A stretch of DNA of 64,000 bases from Sulfitobacter sediminilitoris (GCF_010667575.1 NZ_JAABNT010000008.1:62001-126000), one strand, 5' to 3'; shown: positions 38,443 through 47,603, counted from the first letter of the stretch. Numbers and translations are program-made. Notes: generated by a model not told the origin, from the letters alone.

Positions 38443-39587
38443 GCGCCTTTGTGATGCCATCGCTTGGCGCGGACATGGAGGCAGGTACGCTGGTTGAGCA
38501 GATCGTTGCACCGGGTGACGTCGTCAAACGCGGCGACATCATCGCAGCGGTGGAAACCCAGAAAGGCGTGATTGAAATCGAGGTCTTTGAGGACGGAATT
38601 CTGGAGAGTTGGGTGGCCTCGATTGGCGACGAAGTACCCGTCGGTACCCCGCTGGCTGTGATCAGAGCACCCGGTGAGCCTGAAACCCGCGCCCCGTCAG
38701 ATGCTGTGCCAACGCCAGAGCCACCGGTCGCGACTGCGCCCGAAGTTCTGCCCGACGTGGCCGCACCAACGACCAAACCGGCAACCGAACGCCGCAAGAT
38801 TACACCTGCTGCACGTCAATTGGCCAAGGAACGCGGTGTCGACCTAGATATGCTGGACACTGCGCCGGGTGTTCCCATCACCCGGGCTGATGTGGAAGCC
38901 GTTGCCCCTGCCCCCGCTTCACCAGTCGATGAAATGCGCCGCGCTATTGCAGCCGCTATGTCACGTTCAAAGCGTGAAATTCCGCATTATTATTTGTCTC
39001 ACGAGGTCGATCTGACCGCGACGGATGCCTTCCTGACCGGTACAAACGCAGACCGTCCACCAGAGTCCCGCTTGTTGGCTGGCGCGGTCTATGCTGCGGC
39101 CATTGCAAAGGCATTGAACAAATACCCCGAATTCAATGGCCACTATCTGAACGAGTGTTTTCAGCCCAGCGATGCCATCAACCTTGGTTTTGCCATCAAC
39201 CTGCGCGCCGGCGGGCTGGTCGCCCCCGCCCTTTTTGAGACTGAGACATGTGACCTCGATACGCTGATGCGCAATCTGCGCGATCTGGTAGGGCGCGTTC
39301 GTGCAGGCCGCTTCCGCGCACGCGAATTGTCTGATGCAACGATTACACTGACCAGCCTTGGGGAGCGCGGCGTCGATCAGCTGTATGGCGTGATTTACCC
39401 TCCTCAGGTTGCGATTGTCGGCATTGGTACTCCTCGTTTGCGCCCTTGTGTCCACGAAGACATGGTCATGCCCCGGCTTATGGCCACCCTGACGCTCGCC
39501 GCTGACCACCGGGTCAGCGACGGACATCGGGGCGCTTTGTTCCTGAAGAAAATCGATACCTATCTGCAAACACCGGAGCACCTATGA
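38439..39587 (+). CDS. Dihydrolipoamide acyltransferase (E2)
   Basis: 382-residue E2. One lipoyl domain (1-80) carries Lys42 in ETQKGVIE, where DKA or DKV is usual. A peripheral-subunit binding domain follows ([19 protein letters not shown], about 125-160), then the catalytic domain with [14 protein letters not shown], the H-x3-DG active site. It completes the oxidative decarboxylation with the fused E1 upstream. It starts within the E1 stop and overlaps the acyl carrier protein. Confidence 0.88.
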   Translation: MSAFVMPSLGADMEAGTLVEQIVAPGDVVKRGDIIAAVETQKGVIEIEVFEDGILESWVASIGDEVPVGTPLAVIRAPGEPETRAPSDAVPTPEPPVATAPEVLPDVAAPTTKPATERRKITPAARQLAKERGVDLDMLDTAPGVPITRADVEAVAPAPASPVDEMRRAIAAAMSRSKREIPHYYLSHEVDLTATDAFLTGTNADRPPESRLLAGAVYAAAIAKALNKYPEFNGHYLNECFQPSDAINLGFAINLRAGGLVAPALFETETCDLDTLMRNLRDLVGRVRAGRFRARELSDATITLTSLGERGVDQLYGVIYPPQVAIVGIGTPRLRPCVHEDMVMPRLMATLTLAADHRVSDGHRGALFLKKIDTYLQTPEHL

Positions 39588-39829
39588 CCCGCGCCGATAT
39601 AGAAACCGCCATTGCCGAAGAGTTGCACCGCATTGCGCCTGAGATTGAAATGAATGACATCGACCGCAGCGAGGACCTGCGCGATGAGTGCGATATCGAC
39701 TCGATGGATTTTCTGAACCTCGTCACCGCGCTTGGTCAGCGCTTTGGTGCTGCCATGCCCGAAGCCGACTATCCACAAATGCGGAGTTTCGAGGCGCTGA
39801 CGGACTACTTGGTGGAAAAGACGGCCTAA
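39584..39829 (+). CDS. Stand-alone acyl carrier protein
   Basis: 81-residue acidic helical protein with the phosphopantetheine site ECDIDSMDFLN, Ser40 being the attachment point (DSM where primary ACPs read DSL). It differs from the housekeeping AcpP and sits translationally coupled behind the E2 gene (ATGA). An ACP in a 2-oxoacid dehydrogenase operon suggests the acyl group made by the complex or by the AcsA-like ligase may be passed to a carrier rather than used only as free CoA ester. It is convergent with the glutamine amidotransferase gene, overlapping by 4 bases. Confidence 0.88.
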   Translation: MTRADIETAIAEELHRIAPEIEMNDIDRSEDLRDECDIDSMDFLNLVTALGQRFGAAMPEADYPQMRSFEALTDYLVEKTA

Positions 39830-40656
39830 ACGCCTTCAGGCGGCAGCAGGTGTTGCATGTCCAGACGGTAGTCCTCTGCCACGCGGTACACAGTGTTGTT
39901 GGGCACCTCGTACCAGTCCTCCCCATGGGTGATTGGTTCTGATGCAATTTCGACTGACCGGTAGTCACGCCCCGGCTCGTGATGCACATGTGGTTCATCA
40001 CAGATCGGGCAGTGAAAAATGTGATCGCGTGGCAAGTAGTAGAGTGACCTGTTCAGGCGAGACCCAACCATATTTTCCCCATCCGTTAGCACGATATTCA
40101 GTCCTACCCGCGCCTCTGGATCGACCTCCCTGGCCCAGGCCACGACTTGCGCCAGTCCCATGCGCACGGTTTCAAGCAGCCCGCGCTCCGGATGGCGCAG
40201 AAAAAGGCTCAGCAGATAGCGGAACACATGCTCGCTGTCGGTCGTCCCGGCGATTTCGGAGCGGTGCAGGGGGTCCATATGCTCAAGCAGCCGAAACCGT
40301 ACATCGTCGAAGTTCGGTACCGTGCCGTTATGCGCAAAGATCCAGCGGCCGTGATGAAAAGGATGTGTGTTCTCGATACTGGTGCCGCCCACCGTCGCAC
40401 GCCGCACATGAGCCACGACAGTCCTCGCATAAACACGGGCGGCGGTACGCGTGAAATGCTCGCCGTGGAACGCCGCCCATGTCTGTTTTTCGACCATCGG
40501 GAGACCGTCGGAATAATCAGCGACGCCCCAGCCATGACCGTGGGCATAGCCCTGCATATCGCCCTGACTTTGCGCCATGAGCGCATTTTGCGCCTTGACC
40601 AGACCGCATTCCACCTTGGTCGGCTCATTCGCGTGCATGGCATAGAGACGGCACAT
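39826..40656 (-). CDS. Class II glutamine amidotransferase with extra Cys/His motif
   Basis: 276-residue Ntn-hydrolase of the GATase II type with Cys2 as nucleophile (MCRLYAMH), AHVRRAT and HNG motifs, resembling EgtC/YafJ-like proteins. Close to the C-terminus is an unusual insertion, FHCPICDEPHVHHEPG (around 216-231), with a CxxC and three His that could bind a metal. EgtC removes glutamate from an ergothioneine intermediate, but no other egt gene is present here. The substrate is open. It is divergent from the ATP-grasp-like gene. Confidence 0.82.
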   Translation of the reverse strand: MCRLYAMHANEPTKVECGLVKAQNALMAQSQGDMQGYAHGHGWGVADYSDGLPMVEKQTWAAFHGEHFTRTAARVYARTVVAHVRRATVGGTSIENTHPFHHGRWIFAHNGTVPNFDDVRFRLLEHMDPLHRSEIAGTTDSEHVFRYLLSLFLRHPERGLLETVRMGLAQVVAWAREVDPEARVGLNIVLTDGENMVGSRLNRSLYYLPRDHIFHCPICDEPHVHHEPGRDYRSVEIASEPITHGEDWYEVPNNTVYRVAEDYRLDMQHLLPPEGV

Positions 40657-40756
40657 GATTTGGGCTCCTTCTTTGTCGTGAGGCAGACTAGCAGGACTGC
40701 GTGGGCCTCATTGATCTTTGTCAAAGCCATCAATCCTGTTCGATGTACCCAAAATC

Positions 40757-42184
40757 ATGTCTGAACTGCGCCCTACCAAGCCTTTGCCCGATGAGGAGAT
40801 TGTCGAGGCTTTCCTGCGGGATGAACCGGCTTTTGGCTCAGCGCTGGAATGGGGTGAGAACGTCAGACAGGGTATCGGCGACGGGCCGACCTTGTTGATT
40901 GGGGATCAGTCCGAAATCTCATTGATGACCCCCGGTTCCGGGTCCGGCCTTGAGTACCGCATGGCTTTGCTTGCGCGGCCCGGTGACCATGTGGTCCTGC
41001 GGCGACGGGATGTGGATTATGAAGATTATCTGGCTGAGTATCTGGGGCTGAAAGACGTTACCTTCCATCAGGCCTCGCTTCAGTCCATTGCCCCTGTGGC
41101 ACGACAAATCTGGACATCTGACAAATGGGTAGAGGCATTTGCACAAACAGCACGTGACGCTGGTGGGCTGACGCTCAATCCCTATCTGACCACAGGAAAT
41201 ACATGGCGTCTGGCTAAAGAAATTGCAGATGCGGCGAGAGTACCGGTCCACGTCTGCGGTCCCTCCCCCCGCATGGCACGGCGCGCAAATGACAAGCTGT
41301 GGTTTGCCGGGTTTGCGCGTCAGGTGATCGGCCCCGGTGCGACGCCCCCGACCCTTGCCGCCTATGGCCCGGCCGCCACCGCAGGGTTGGTGCGCCGATT
41401 AAGCAAGACTTTCGATCAGGTCGTGATCAAGGTGCCCGACAGCGCAGGGTCCGCCGGAAACCTGAGACTCGACAGTGAGGGTCTAAAGCAGCTGTCGCTT
41501 GCTGATCTCAGAGCAATGATTGTTCAGCGTCTGCATGCCACGGGCTGGCAGGACACCTACCCGGTTCTGGTCGGGGTCTGGGACAGCGATGTGATCGGCA
41601 GCCCTTCCGCGCAGCTTTGGCTGCCGCATCTCTCCGATGGCCCGCCCGTGGTTGAAGGTATCTTTGAACAGCGTTTGCGCACCGAGGTCGCGGCTTTCGT
41701 CGGCGCGGCACGGTCAACCTTGCCGGACGCACTTCAAAAGCAGTTCAGTTCAGAAGCTTTACGCATCGCCTCTGTCTTGCAGCGGCTTGGATACTTCGGG
41801 CGCTGTAGTCTTGATGCGGTTATCTGTCAGACTGCTGACGCGCCGCCCAGAGTCCACTGGATCGAATGCAACGGTCGCTGGGGTGGTGTGTCGATCCCGA
41901 TGACAGCCGCAGGGCAGATCATTGACCCGCTGCCGTCAAAGGCCATGGCGGTTGTGCAAGAGGTTCTAAAGGACCGTCCGGTCCGATTGCCCGATCTTTT
42001 GGAGCTGTGGAATGATCTTCTGTTCAAGAAGGGCAAACGCAAGAGCGGCCTGATCATCATGGCGGCGCCAAACCACCCAAGAGGGGGTCTGATCAACCTG
42101 CTGTCGGTAGGAGAAACTCAGGACGGTGCTGATGCGATGCTGGATGAAGCAATGCACAGATTATCTGGCACTGCGCCCGTCTGA
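40757..42184 (+). CDS. ATP-grasp-like ligase with pre-ATP-grasp domain
   Basis: 475-residue protein with a pre-ATP-grasp-like N-terminal half (LIGDQSEISLMTPGSGSGLEYRMALLARPGDHVVLRR) and a C-terminal ATP-grasp fold: DQVVIKVPDSAGSAGNLR for the phosphate-binding Lys-Gly loop and HWIECNGRWGGVSIPMT for the Mg-binding E-x-N motif. The layout is like peptide or amino-acid ligases of the PGM1 type, whose products vary widely. The start is uncertain: ATG at 40757 is used, but a TTG at 40718 would add 13 residues (SKPSILFDVPKI). The neighbouring amidotransferase, acyl carrier protein and acyl-CoA makers suggest a joint biosynthetic role, unproven. Confidence 0.7.
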   Translation: MSELRPTKPLPDEEIVEAFLRDEPAFGSALEWGENVRQGIGDGPTLLIGDQSEISLMTPGSGSGLEYRMALLARPGDHVVLRRRDVDYEDYLAEYLGLKDVTFHQASLQSIAPVARQIWTSDKWVEAFAQTARDAGGLTLNPYLTTGNTWRLAKEIADAARVPVHVCGPSPRMARRANDKLWFAGFARQVIGPGATPPTLAAYGPAATAGLVRRLSKTFDQVVIKVPDSAGSAGNLRLDSEGLKQLSLADLRAMIVQRLHATGWQDTYPVLVGVWDSDVIGSPSAQLWLPHLSDGPPVVEGIFEQRLRTEVAAFVGAARSTLPDALQKQFSSEALRIASVLQRLGYFGRCSLDAVICQTADAPPRVHWIECNGRWGGVSIPMTAAGQIIDPLPSKAMAVVQEVLKDRPVRLPDLLELWNDLLFKKGKRKSGLIIMAAPNHPRGGLINLLSVGETQDGADAMLDEAMHRLSGTAPV

Positions 42185-42410
42185 CGGATCATCGGTATTC
42201 GGGCACCTGATCCAAGAAAGCCGCGAATGTATGAAGCGATGTTGCACACCCGTGATGGAGCGGCGAATGCCCTCTTTGATTTGACAGCTTTTCAAGATGG
42301 CGATCTCTATTATCAAAGGAATGCGAAAAGTGCTGTAGGAGGAAAGCGGGTGGTCTGTGAACTATCCCCGGCTCATAGTTGGCGGAAAGATCCAACCGAT
42401 AGGACCCATC

Positions 42411-43250
42411 ATGTCAGCGACATACTATGCCCCGCAGGGCGGCCATCCCGGTCAAGAGCAGCTGCTGACGGACCGCGCCATTTTTACCGAAGCTTACGCC
42501 GTCATTCCAAAGGGAACGATGCGGGATATCGTGACCAGCTTCCTGCCGTTCTGGGACAAGACGCGGTTGTGGGTGATCGCCCGCCCCTTGAGCGGCTTTG
42601 CCGAGACGTTCTCGCAATACATCATGGAAGTGGCGCCCGGCGGCGGGTCAGATCAGCCGGAGGCCGATCCTGCGGCACAGGCTGTTCTCTTCGTGGTCGA
42701 AGGTACCGCAACCCTGACTGTTGACGGTGAAGAGCACCATCTGGACGAAGGCGGCTACGCCTATTTGCCGCCACGTGCGGAATGGACCTTGCACAACACA
42801 ACTGACGAGATGCTGCGGTTTCACTGGATCCGAAAAGCATATGAGGCAGTGCCAGGGCTGGACCAGCCAGACATCATCATCGCGAACGAGAAAGAAATCG
42901 CACCGACCGTCATGCCAGATACTGATGGCAAATGGGCGACGACACGGTTCGTTGATCCGGCGGATCTGCGGCATGACATGCACGTGACAATTGTCACGTT
43001 TGAGCCCGGCGGGGTCATTCCTTTCCTCGAAACTCATGTGATGGAACACGGGCTATATGTTCTGGAAGGCAAGGCTGCCTACCGGCTGAACAACGACTGG
43101 GTCGAGGTTGAGGCAGGTGATTTCATGTGGCTGCGCGCCTTCTGTCCGCAAGCCTGCTATGCCGGTGGGCCGGGCAAGTTCCGCTATCTTCTGTATAAGG
43201 ACGTCAACCGCCATGTTGGATTGCGTCCAATGTTTGGGCCACGTCCCTAA
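42411..43250 (+). CDS. allE: (S)-ureidoglycine aminohydrolase
   Basis: 279-residue bicupin of the AllE/YlbA family. It begins MSATYYAPQGGHPGQEQLLTDRAIFTEAYAVIPKG, with one cupin near residues 75-140 and a second near 205-270 (VTFEPGGVIPFLETHVMEHGLYVLEGKA) bearing the metal-binding residues of the active site. It converts ureidoglycine to ureidoglycolate and ammonia in allantoate breakdown. ATG at 42411 has AGGA six bases upstream. A perfect AGGAGG at 42337-42342 lies too far off to serve it. The gene is convergent with bhcR and their stops overlap by 4 bases. Confidence 0.88.
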   Translation: MSATYYAPQGGHPGQEQLLTDRAIFTEAYAVIPKGTMRDIVTSFLPFWDKTRLWVIARPLSGFAETFSQYIMEVAPGGGSDQPEADPAAQAVLFVVEGTATLTVDGEEHHLDEGGYAYLPPRAEWTLHNTTDEMLRFHWIRKAYEAVPGLDQPDIIIANEKEIAPTVMPDTDGKWATTRFVDPADLRHDMHVTIVTFEPGGVIPFLETHVMEHGLYVLEGKAAYRLNNDWVEVEAGDFMWLRAFCPQACYAGGPGKFRYLLYKDVNRHVGLRPMFGPRP

Positions 43251-44095
43251 ACTGTTTCGCGCCGCCCCTGCCCGCCAATAGCCAGTGTCAGCGCCTGAGC
43301 TGCCTCGATCACGAAACCGCTGAGGCGCTCGATATCTTCGGGGCTGACGCGGCTGACCGGGCCAGAGACGGAGATCCCGGCAACGGCCTCGTCGTTAAAA
43401 TCAAATACAGGGGCAGCGATGCAGCGCATGCCAAGGTTTTTCTCTTCGCCATCCTCGGAGAACCCGTTGTGACGGACCTGTGCAAGGTTGTCGCGCAGAG
43501 CCGCAAGATCAGTAATCGTGTATTGCGTAAACGCCTCAAGCCTTTGCCCTTCCAAAGTGCGGGTCAGCCGGTCATCGTCCATCTCGGCCAGCAGCGCCTT
43601 GCCGATGCCAGAGGCATGCATCGGCGACAGCGTGCCGGGGGGAAAGAATGCGCGGATACTTGCGTGGGTCTCAACCTGACTTAGGAACAACACCGACCCT
43701 TCCTTCTGGATACCAAGGTTTGCCGTTTCACCGGTCTGCTCCATCAGCTTGCGCATGATAGGGCGCGCGCGTTCCACCAGACTGGTGCGCCTGAGAAAAC
43801 GCGCACCGATGACAAAGGCCTGCGGGCCAATATGCCAGACCTGTTCAACCGGGTCGAACTCCACAAGGCCCCTGCCCTCAAGGGTAACAAGGATACGGTA
43901 GACCGTGGCCGGGGACTGGCCCATCTCGGATGAGATGACGCTCAGCGCCTTGCCTTGCGCCTCGCTCAAAAACTCGAACACTTCCATCGCGCGGTCCAGC
44001 GACTTGATCGTGTTCTGGGCTGTCTTGTCATCCCAGCCGCGTGGTCTGCCGCGGGCGCGGCGCAGGTTCGAATCGCTGGTTTCCGGTTGTTTCAT
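43247..44095 (-). CDS. bhcR: IclR-family regulator of the beta-hydroxyaspartate cycle
   Basis: 282-residue IclR protein with N-terminal winged helix (DRAMEVFEFLSEAQGKALSVISSEMGQSPATVYRILVTLEGRGLVEF) and a C-terminal effector domain containing PLYASGIGKALLA-like MHASGIGKALLAEM and GMRCIAAPVFDFNDEAVAGISVSGP. It is divergent from bhcABCD, the arrangement described for BhcR in Paracoccus, where the regulator responds to glyoxylate. Phased TGAAA/TTTCA half-sites lie in the shared promoter. It could also sense the ureide end product, which is glyoxylate, and so link the purine genes. Confidence 0.88.
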   Translation of the reverse strand: MKQPETSDSNLRRARGRPRGWDDKTAQNTIKSLDRAMEVFEFLSEAQGKALSVISSEMGQSPATVYRILVTLEGRGLVEFDPVEQVWHIGPQAFVIGARFLRRTSLVERARPIMRKLMEQTGETANLGIQKEGSVLFLSQVETHASIRAFFPPGTLSPMHASGIGKALLAEMDDDRLTRTLEGQRLEAFTQYTITDLAALRDNLAQVRHNGFSEDGEEKNLGMRCIAAPVFDFNDEAVAGISVSGPVSRVSPEDIERLSGFVIEAAQALTLAIGGQGRRETV

Positions 44096-44114
44096 GAGCA
44101 GTTAAGTTCCAAGT

Positions 44115-44203
44115 TGAAAATCTATTTCACATTATGAAAAATATAAGTATCTGACAATCATGTATTTTTTGAAATTGTCCAGTTTTGAAAAACGATTTCA
44201 AAA
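44115..44203 (+). promoter_or_regulatory. BhcR operator array upstream of bhcA
   Basis: Between bhcR and bhcA, half-sites TGAAA and TTTCA alternate at exact 10-base steps: TGAAA 44115-44119, TTTCA 44125-44129 and TGAAA 44135-44139, with five bases between each. A second cluster has a perfect 8-base inverted repeat, TTTTGAAA 44183-44190 and TTTCAAAA 44196-44203, also with five bases between. An isolated TGAAA is at 44170. The spacing of one helical turn and the palindromes suit a dimeric or tetrameric IclR regulator. The sites are seen directly; binding is inferred. Confidence 0.6.
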
Positions 44204-44261
44204 AAGTTTCCCGAAGGTAAGCGTCGCTCTATGTATTGGGCAACGATCAAAGGAGATGGAT

Positions 44262-45452
44262 ATGAGCTTTCAAAACCCTGTTTTCATTCCGGGGCCGACC
44301 AATATCCCCGAAGCCCTGCGCAAAGCCTGCGATATGCCGACAATTGACCACCGGTCGCCACTGTTCGGTCAGATATTGCATCCCGCCCGCGAAGCGGTCC
44401 GGAAAGTCTTGAAAAGCACATCCGCCGAGATCTTTATCTTCCCGTCCACCGGTACGGGCGGCTGGGAAACGGCGATAACAAACTGCCTGAGTGCAGGCGA
44501 CACAATCCTGGCGGGGCGCAACGGTGTGTTCTCGCACCGGTGGATCGATATGTGTCAGCGTCACGGTCTGGACGTACAGATTGTTGAGACACCTTGGGGC
44601 GAAGGCCTGCCCGCTGACCGCTTTGAAGAAATCCTGACTGCCGACAAGGAACACCAGATCAAGGCCGTGCTGGCCACACATAATGAGACGGCAACCGGTG
44701 TGAAATCCGATATTGCCGCCGTGCGTCGCGCTCTGGATGCGGCGGGTCACCCTGCCATGCTGTTCGTCGATGGCGTGTCTTCGATTGGGTCGATGGACTT
44801 TCGGTTTGATGACTGGGGCGTGGATGTTGCGGTCACCGGCTCGCAAAAGGGCTTTATGCTGTCTGCCGGGCTGGCGATCGTCGGCTTCAGCGCAAAGGCG
44901 ATGGAGGCAACCAAGACCGCAAGCCTGCCGCGTACATTCTTTGACGTGCATGACATGGCCAAGGGGTATGACAACAACGCCTACCCCTATACGCCTGCGG
45001 TGGGTCTGATGAACGGCCTGAATGAAGCCTGCAAGATGCTCCTGAACGAAGGATTGGAGAATGTTTTTGCACGCCACACCCGCATCGCAACAGGCGTGCG
45101 CCGGGCTGTGGATGCCTGGGGTCTCAAGCTTTGCGCCGTGTCTCCGGACGTGTACTCCGACACAGTCAGCGCGATCCGTACGCCGGAAGGCTTCAACGCC
45201 ACCGATATCGTCACGCACGCTGCCGACGCATATGGCGTGGCTTTTGGCGTCGGTCTGGGTGAAGTTGCCGGTAAGGTTTTCCGCATCGGTCATCTGGGCA
45301 GCCTGACGGACGTGATGACCCTTAGCGGTATCGCCACGGCCGAGATGTGCATGGTCGATCTGGGGCTTGATATCAAATTGGGCTCTGGTGTTGCGGCGGC
45401 ACAGGAATACTATCGCGCAGCGCCATCGCTCGCCCACAAGGACGCTGCATGA
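44262..45452 (+). CDS. bhcA: L-aspartate:glyoxylate aminotransferase
   Basis: 396-residue PLP enzyme of the aspartate/serine:glyoxylate aminotransferase family. The PLP Lys is 196 in VTGSQKGFML; FIPGPTNIPEALRKACDMPTIDHRSP at the N-terminus and GLGEVAGKVFRIGHLG near the end are family signatures. It transfers the amino group of aspartate to glyoxylate, giving glycine and oxaloacetate, in the beta-hydroxyaspartate cycle. ATG at 44262 is preceded by AAAGGAG; a longer in-frame reading from 44160 covers the operator and is not used. First gene of bhcABCD. Confidence 0.93.
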   Translation: MSFQNPVFIPGPTNIPEALRKACDMPTIDHRSPLFGQILHPAREAVRKVLKSTSAEIFIFPSTGTGGWETAITNCLSAGDTILAGRNGVFSHRWIDMCQRHGLDVQIVETPWGEGLPADRFEEILTADKEHQIKAVLATHNETATGVKSDIAAVRRALDAAGHPAMLFVDGVSSIGSMDFRFDDWGVDVAVTGSQKGFMLSAGLAIVGFSAKAMEATKTASLPRTFFDVHDMAKGYDNNAYPYTPAVGLMNGLNEACKMLLNEGLENVFARHTRIATGVRRAVDAWGLKLCAVSPDVYSDTVSAIRTPEGFNATDIVTHAADAYGVAFGVGLGEVAGKVFRIGHLGSLTDVMTLSGIATAEMCMVDLGLDIKLGSGVAAAQEYYRAAPSLAHKDAA

Positions 45453-45466
45453 TGAAGGATACAACC

Positions 45467-46417
45467 ATGTACATACCCACCTTCGAGGACATGCTGGCGG
45501 CTCACGAACGGATCGCCCCGCATATTCACCGCACCCCGGTGCTAACCTCGTCCTACCTGAACGAACTGACCGGTGCTGAACTGTTCTTCAAATGCGAGAA
45601 CTTCCAGAAAGCCGGTGCTTTCAAGGTGCGCGGTGCATCGAACGCGGTCTTTGGACTGAGCGATGAAGACGCGCAGAAGGGTGTCTGCACCCACTCGTCC
45701 GGCAACCACGCGCTGTCGCTTAGCTATGCTGCCGGTCGCAGGGGCATCCCCTGCAATGTCGTGATGCCGCGTACCGCGCCGCAGGCCAAGAAGGACGCGG
45801 TCAGGGGCTATGGCGGGATCATCACCGAATGCGAGCCTTCCACCACCTCCCGCGAGGCAGTGTTTGCCGAGGTGCAGGCGGCGACAGGTGGCAATTTCGT
45901 CCATCCCTACAACGATCCGCGTGTCATTGCGGGTCAGGGCACATGTTCGCGTGAACTGATGGAGCAAACAGACGGTCTGGATATGGTCGTGGCCCCCATC
46001 GGTGGCGGCGGCATGATATCGGGCACCTGTCTGACCCTGTCGCATATCGCGCCAGAGACACAGATCATCGCAGCAGAGCCAGAGCAGGCCGATGATGCCT
46101 ATCGCAGCTTCAAGGCCGGACACATCATTGCCGACGATGCGCCACAGACGATTGCCGACGGGCTTAAAGTTCCGCTGAAGGATCTGACATGGCATTTCGT
46201 GTCAAACCACGTCACGGATATTCTGACCGCGTCAGAGCAGGAAATCATCGATGCCATGAAACTAACCTGGCAGCGCATGAAGATCGTCATGGAGGCCAGC
46301 TGCGCCGTGCCGCTAGCCACGATCATCAAGAATAAAGACCGGTTCGCAGGCAAGCGGGTCGGCGTCATCATCACCGGCGGTAATGTCGACCTCGACACAC
46401 TGCCCTGGATCAAGTGA
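45467..46417 (+). CDS. bhcB: erythro-beta-hydroxyaspartate dehydratase
   Basis: 316-residue PLP enzyme of the threonine dehydratase/serine racemase fold. Lys53 in FQKAGAFKVRG forms the Schiff base, SSGNHALS binds phosphate side groups and the PLP phosphate loop is IGGGGM. It dehydrates beta-hydroxyaspartate to iminosuccinate. ATG at 45467 is favoured by GAAGGA seven bases upstream; ATG at 45449 would overlap the bhcA stop and add six residues. bhcC follows after 13 bases. Confidence 0.92.
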   Translation: MYIPTFEDMLAAHERIAPHIHRTPVLTSSYLNELTGAELFFKCENFQKAGAFKVRGASNAVFGLSDEDAQKGVCTHSSGNHALSLSYAAGRRGIPCNVVMPRTAPQAKKDAVRGYGGIITECEPSTTSREAVFAEVQAATGGNFVHPYNDPRVIAGQGTCSRELMEQTDGLDMVVAPIGGGGMISGTCLTLSHIAPETQIIAAEPEQADDAYRSFKAGHIIADDAPQTIADGLKVPLKDLTWHFVSNHVTDILTASEQEIIDAMKLTWQRMKIVMEASCAVPLATIIKNKDRFAGKRVGVIITGGNVDLDTLPWIK

Positions 46418-46430
46418 AGGAAACTCTCCC

Positions 46431-47594
46431 ATGAACGCACAGACAAAATTCGAAGGCCTTGAAGTTGGCTATGACGTCCCTGCCCTGCCCGGCATGGACG
46501 AAGCGGATATTCAGACACCGAGCCTCGTGCTCGATCTTGACGCGCTTGAGCGCAACATCAAGAAGATGGGCGATTACGCCAAGGCCCACGGCATGCGTCA
46601 TCGGGTGCACGGCAAGATGCACAAGTCGGTTGATGTGGCCAAGTTGCAGGTCGAACTGGGCGGGGCTTGTGGCGTCTGCTGCCAGAAGGTGTCCGAAGCG
46701 GAAGTCTTCGCCCGTGGTGGTATCGAGGACGTGCTGGTGTCCAATCAGGTGCGCGACCCGGCCAAGATCGACCGTCTGGCCCGCATGCCCAAGCTGGGCG
46801 CGCGGACGATCTGCTGTGTAGACGACATCGAGAACGTGGCGGACCTGTCCGAAGCGGCTGTCCGGCATGGCACCCAGATTGAATGTCTGGTCGAGATTGA
46901 CTGCGGCGCTGGCCGTTGCGGTGTGACGACCACACCTGCGGTGGTTGAGATCGCCAAAGCCATTGATGCAGCCGAAGGGCTGAAGTTCGCAGGCATTCAG
47001 GCCTATCAGGGCGCGATGCAGCACATGGACAGCTATGATGATCGCAAAGCCAAGATCGACTTGGCCGTGGCACAGGTCAAGGACGCGGTCGACACATTGA
47101 AGGCAGACGGCATCGAATGCGACATCGTCGGCGGTGGCGGCACCGGGTCCTATTATTTTGAGAGCAACTCCGGCGTTTATAATGAACTGCAGTGCGGCTC
47201 TTATGCCTTCATGGATGCGGATTATGGCCGCATCCTTGATAAGCACGGCAAGCGGATTGATCAGGGCGAGTGGGAGAACGCGATGTTCCTGCTGACCTCT
47301 GTGATGTCCCATGCCAAGGCGGACAAGGCCATCGTCGATGCGGGCCTGAAGGCGCAGTCGGTGGACAGCGGTCTGCCAGTGATCTTCGGCCGGACAGATG
47401 TTGAGTATGTGAAATGTTCGGACGAACACGGTGTGGTCGCTGACCCTGACGCAGTGCTAAAGGTCAACGACAAGCTCAAGCTGGTGCCGGGCCACTGCGA
47501 CCCCACCGCCAACGTGCATGACTGGTATGTCGGTGTGCGCGGCGGCAAGGTCGAAACCCTGTGGCCAGTGTCGGCACGCGGCAAGGCATATTAA
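46431..47594 (+). CDS. bhcC: beta-hydroxyaspartate aldolase
   Basis: 387-residue alanine-racemase-fold PLP enzyme of the D-threonine aldolase type. The PLP Lys62 lies in VHGKMHKSVDVAKLQ, and metal ligands are expected in PGHCDPTANVHD near the C-terminus. It condenses glycine with glyoxylate to (2R,3S)-beta-hydroxyaspartate, the key C-C bond-forming step of the cycle. GAAGGAAA precedes the ATG. A string of three hairpins separates this gene from bhcD. Confidence 0.94.
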   Translation: MNAQTKFEGLEVGYDVPALPGMDEADIQTPSLVLDLDALERNIKKMGDYAKAHGMRHRVHGKMHKSVDVAKLQVELGGACGVCCQKVSEAEVFARGGIEDVLVSNQVRDPAKIDRLARMPKLGARTICCVDDIENVADLSEAAVRHGTQIECLVEIDCGAGRCGVTTTPAVVEIAKAIDAAEGLKFAGIQAYQGAMQHMDSYDDRKAKIDLAVAQVKDAVDTLKADGIECDIVGGGGTGSYYFESNSGVYNELQCGSYAFMDADYGRILDKHGKRIDQGEWENAMFLLTSVMSHAKADKAIVDAGLKAQSVDSGLPVIFGRTDVEYVKCSDEHGVVADPDAVLKVNDKLKLVPGHCDPTANVHDWYVGVRGGKVETLWPVSARGKAY

Positions 47595-47603
47595 GCCGGA
47601 TCA

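Noticed and set aside
39826..40656. Assignment of the amidotransferase as EgtC of ergothioneine synthesis
   Set aside because: No egtB, egtD or egtE-like gene is nearby and the Cys/His insertion is unlike EgtC, so only the class II amidotransferase family is claimed.
42227..42724. Overlapping open frame before and within allE, with AGGAGG at 42337-42342
   Set aside because: A GTG at 42350 is well placed for the AGGAGG, but the product has no motif and runs through allE in another frame. It could be a leader peptide, which cannot be shown here.
44247..45464. Long open frame on the minus strand opposite bhcA (405 codons)
   Set aside because: BhcA is clearly encoded on the plus strand. The antisense product is rich in His, Arg and Cys without any motif, a common artefact in GC-rich genes.
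46410..47429. Long open frame on the minus strand opposite bhcC
   Set aside because: Shadow of bhcC codon use; no start signal or recognisable product.
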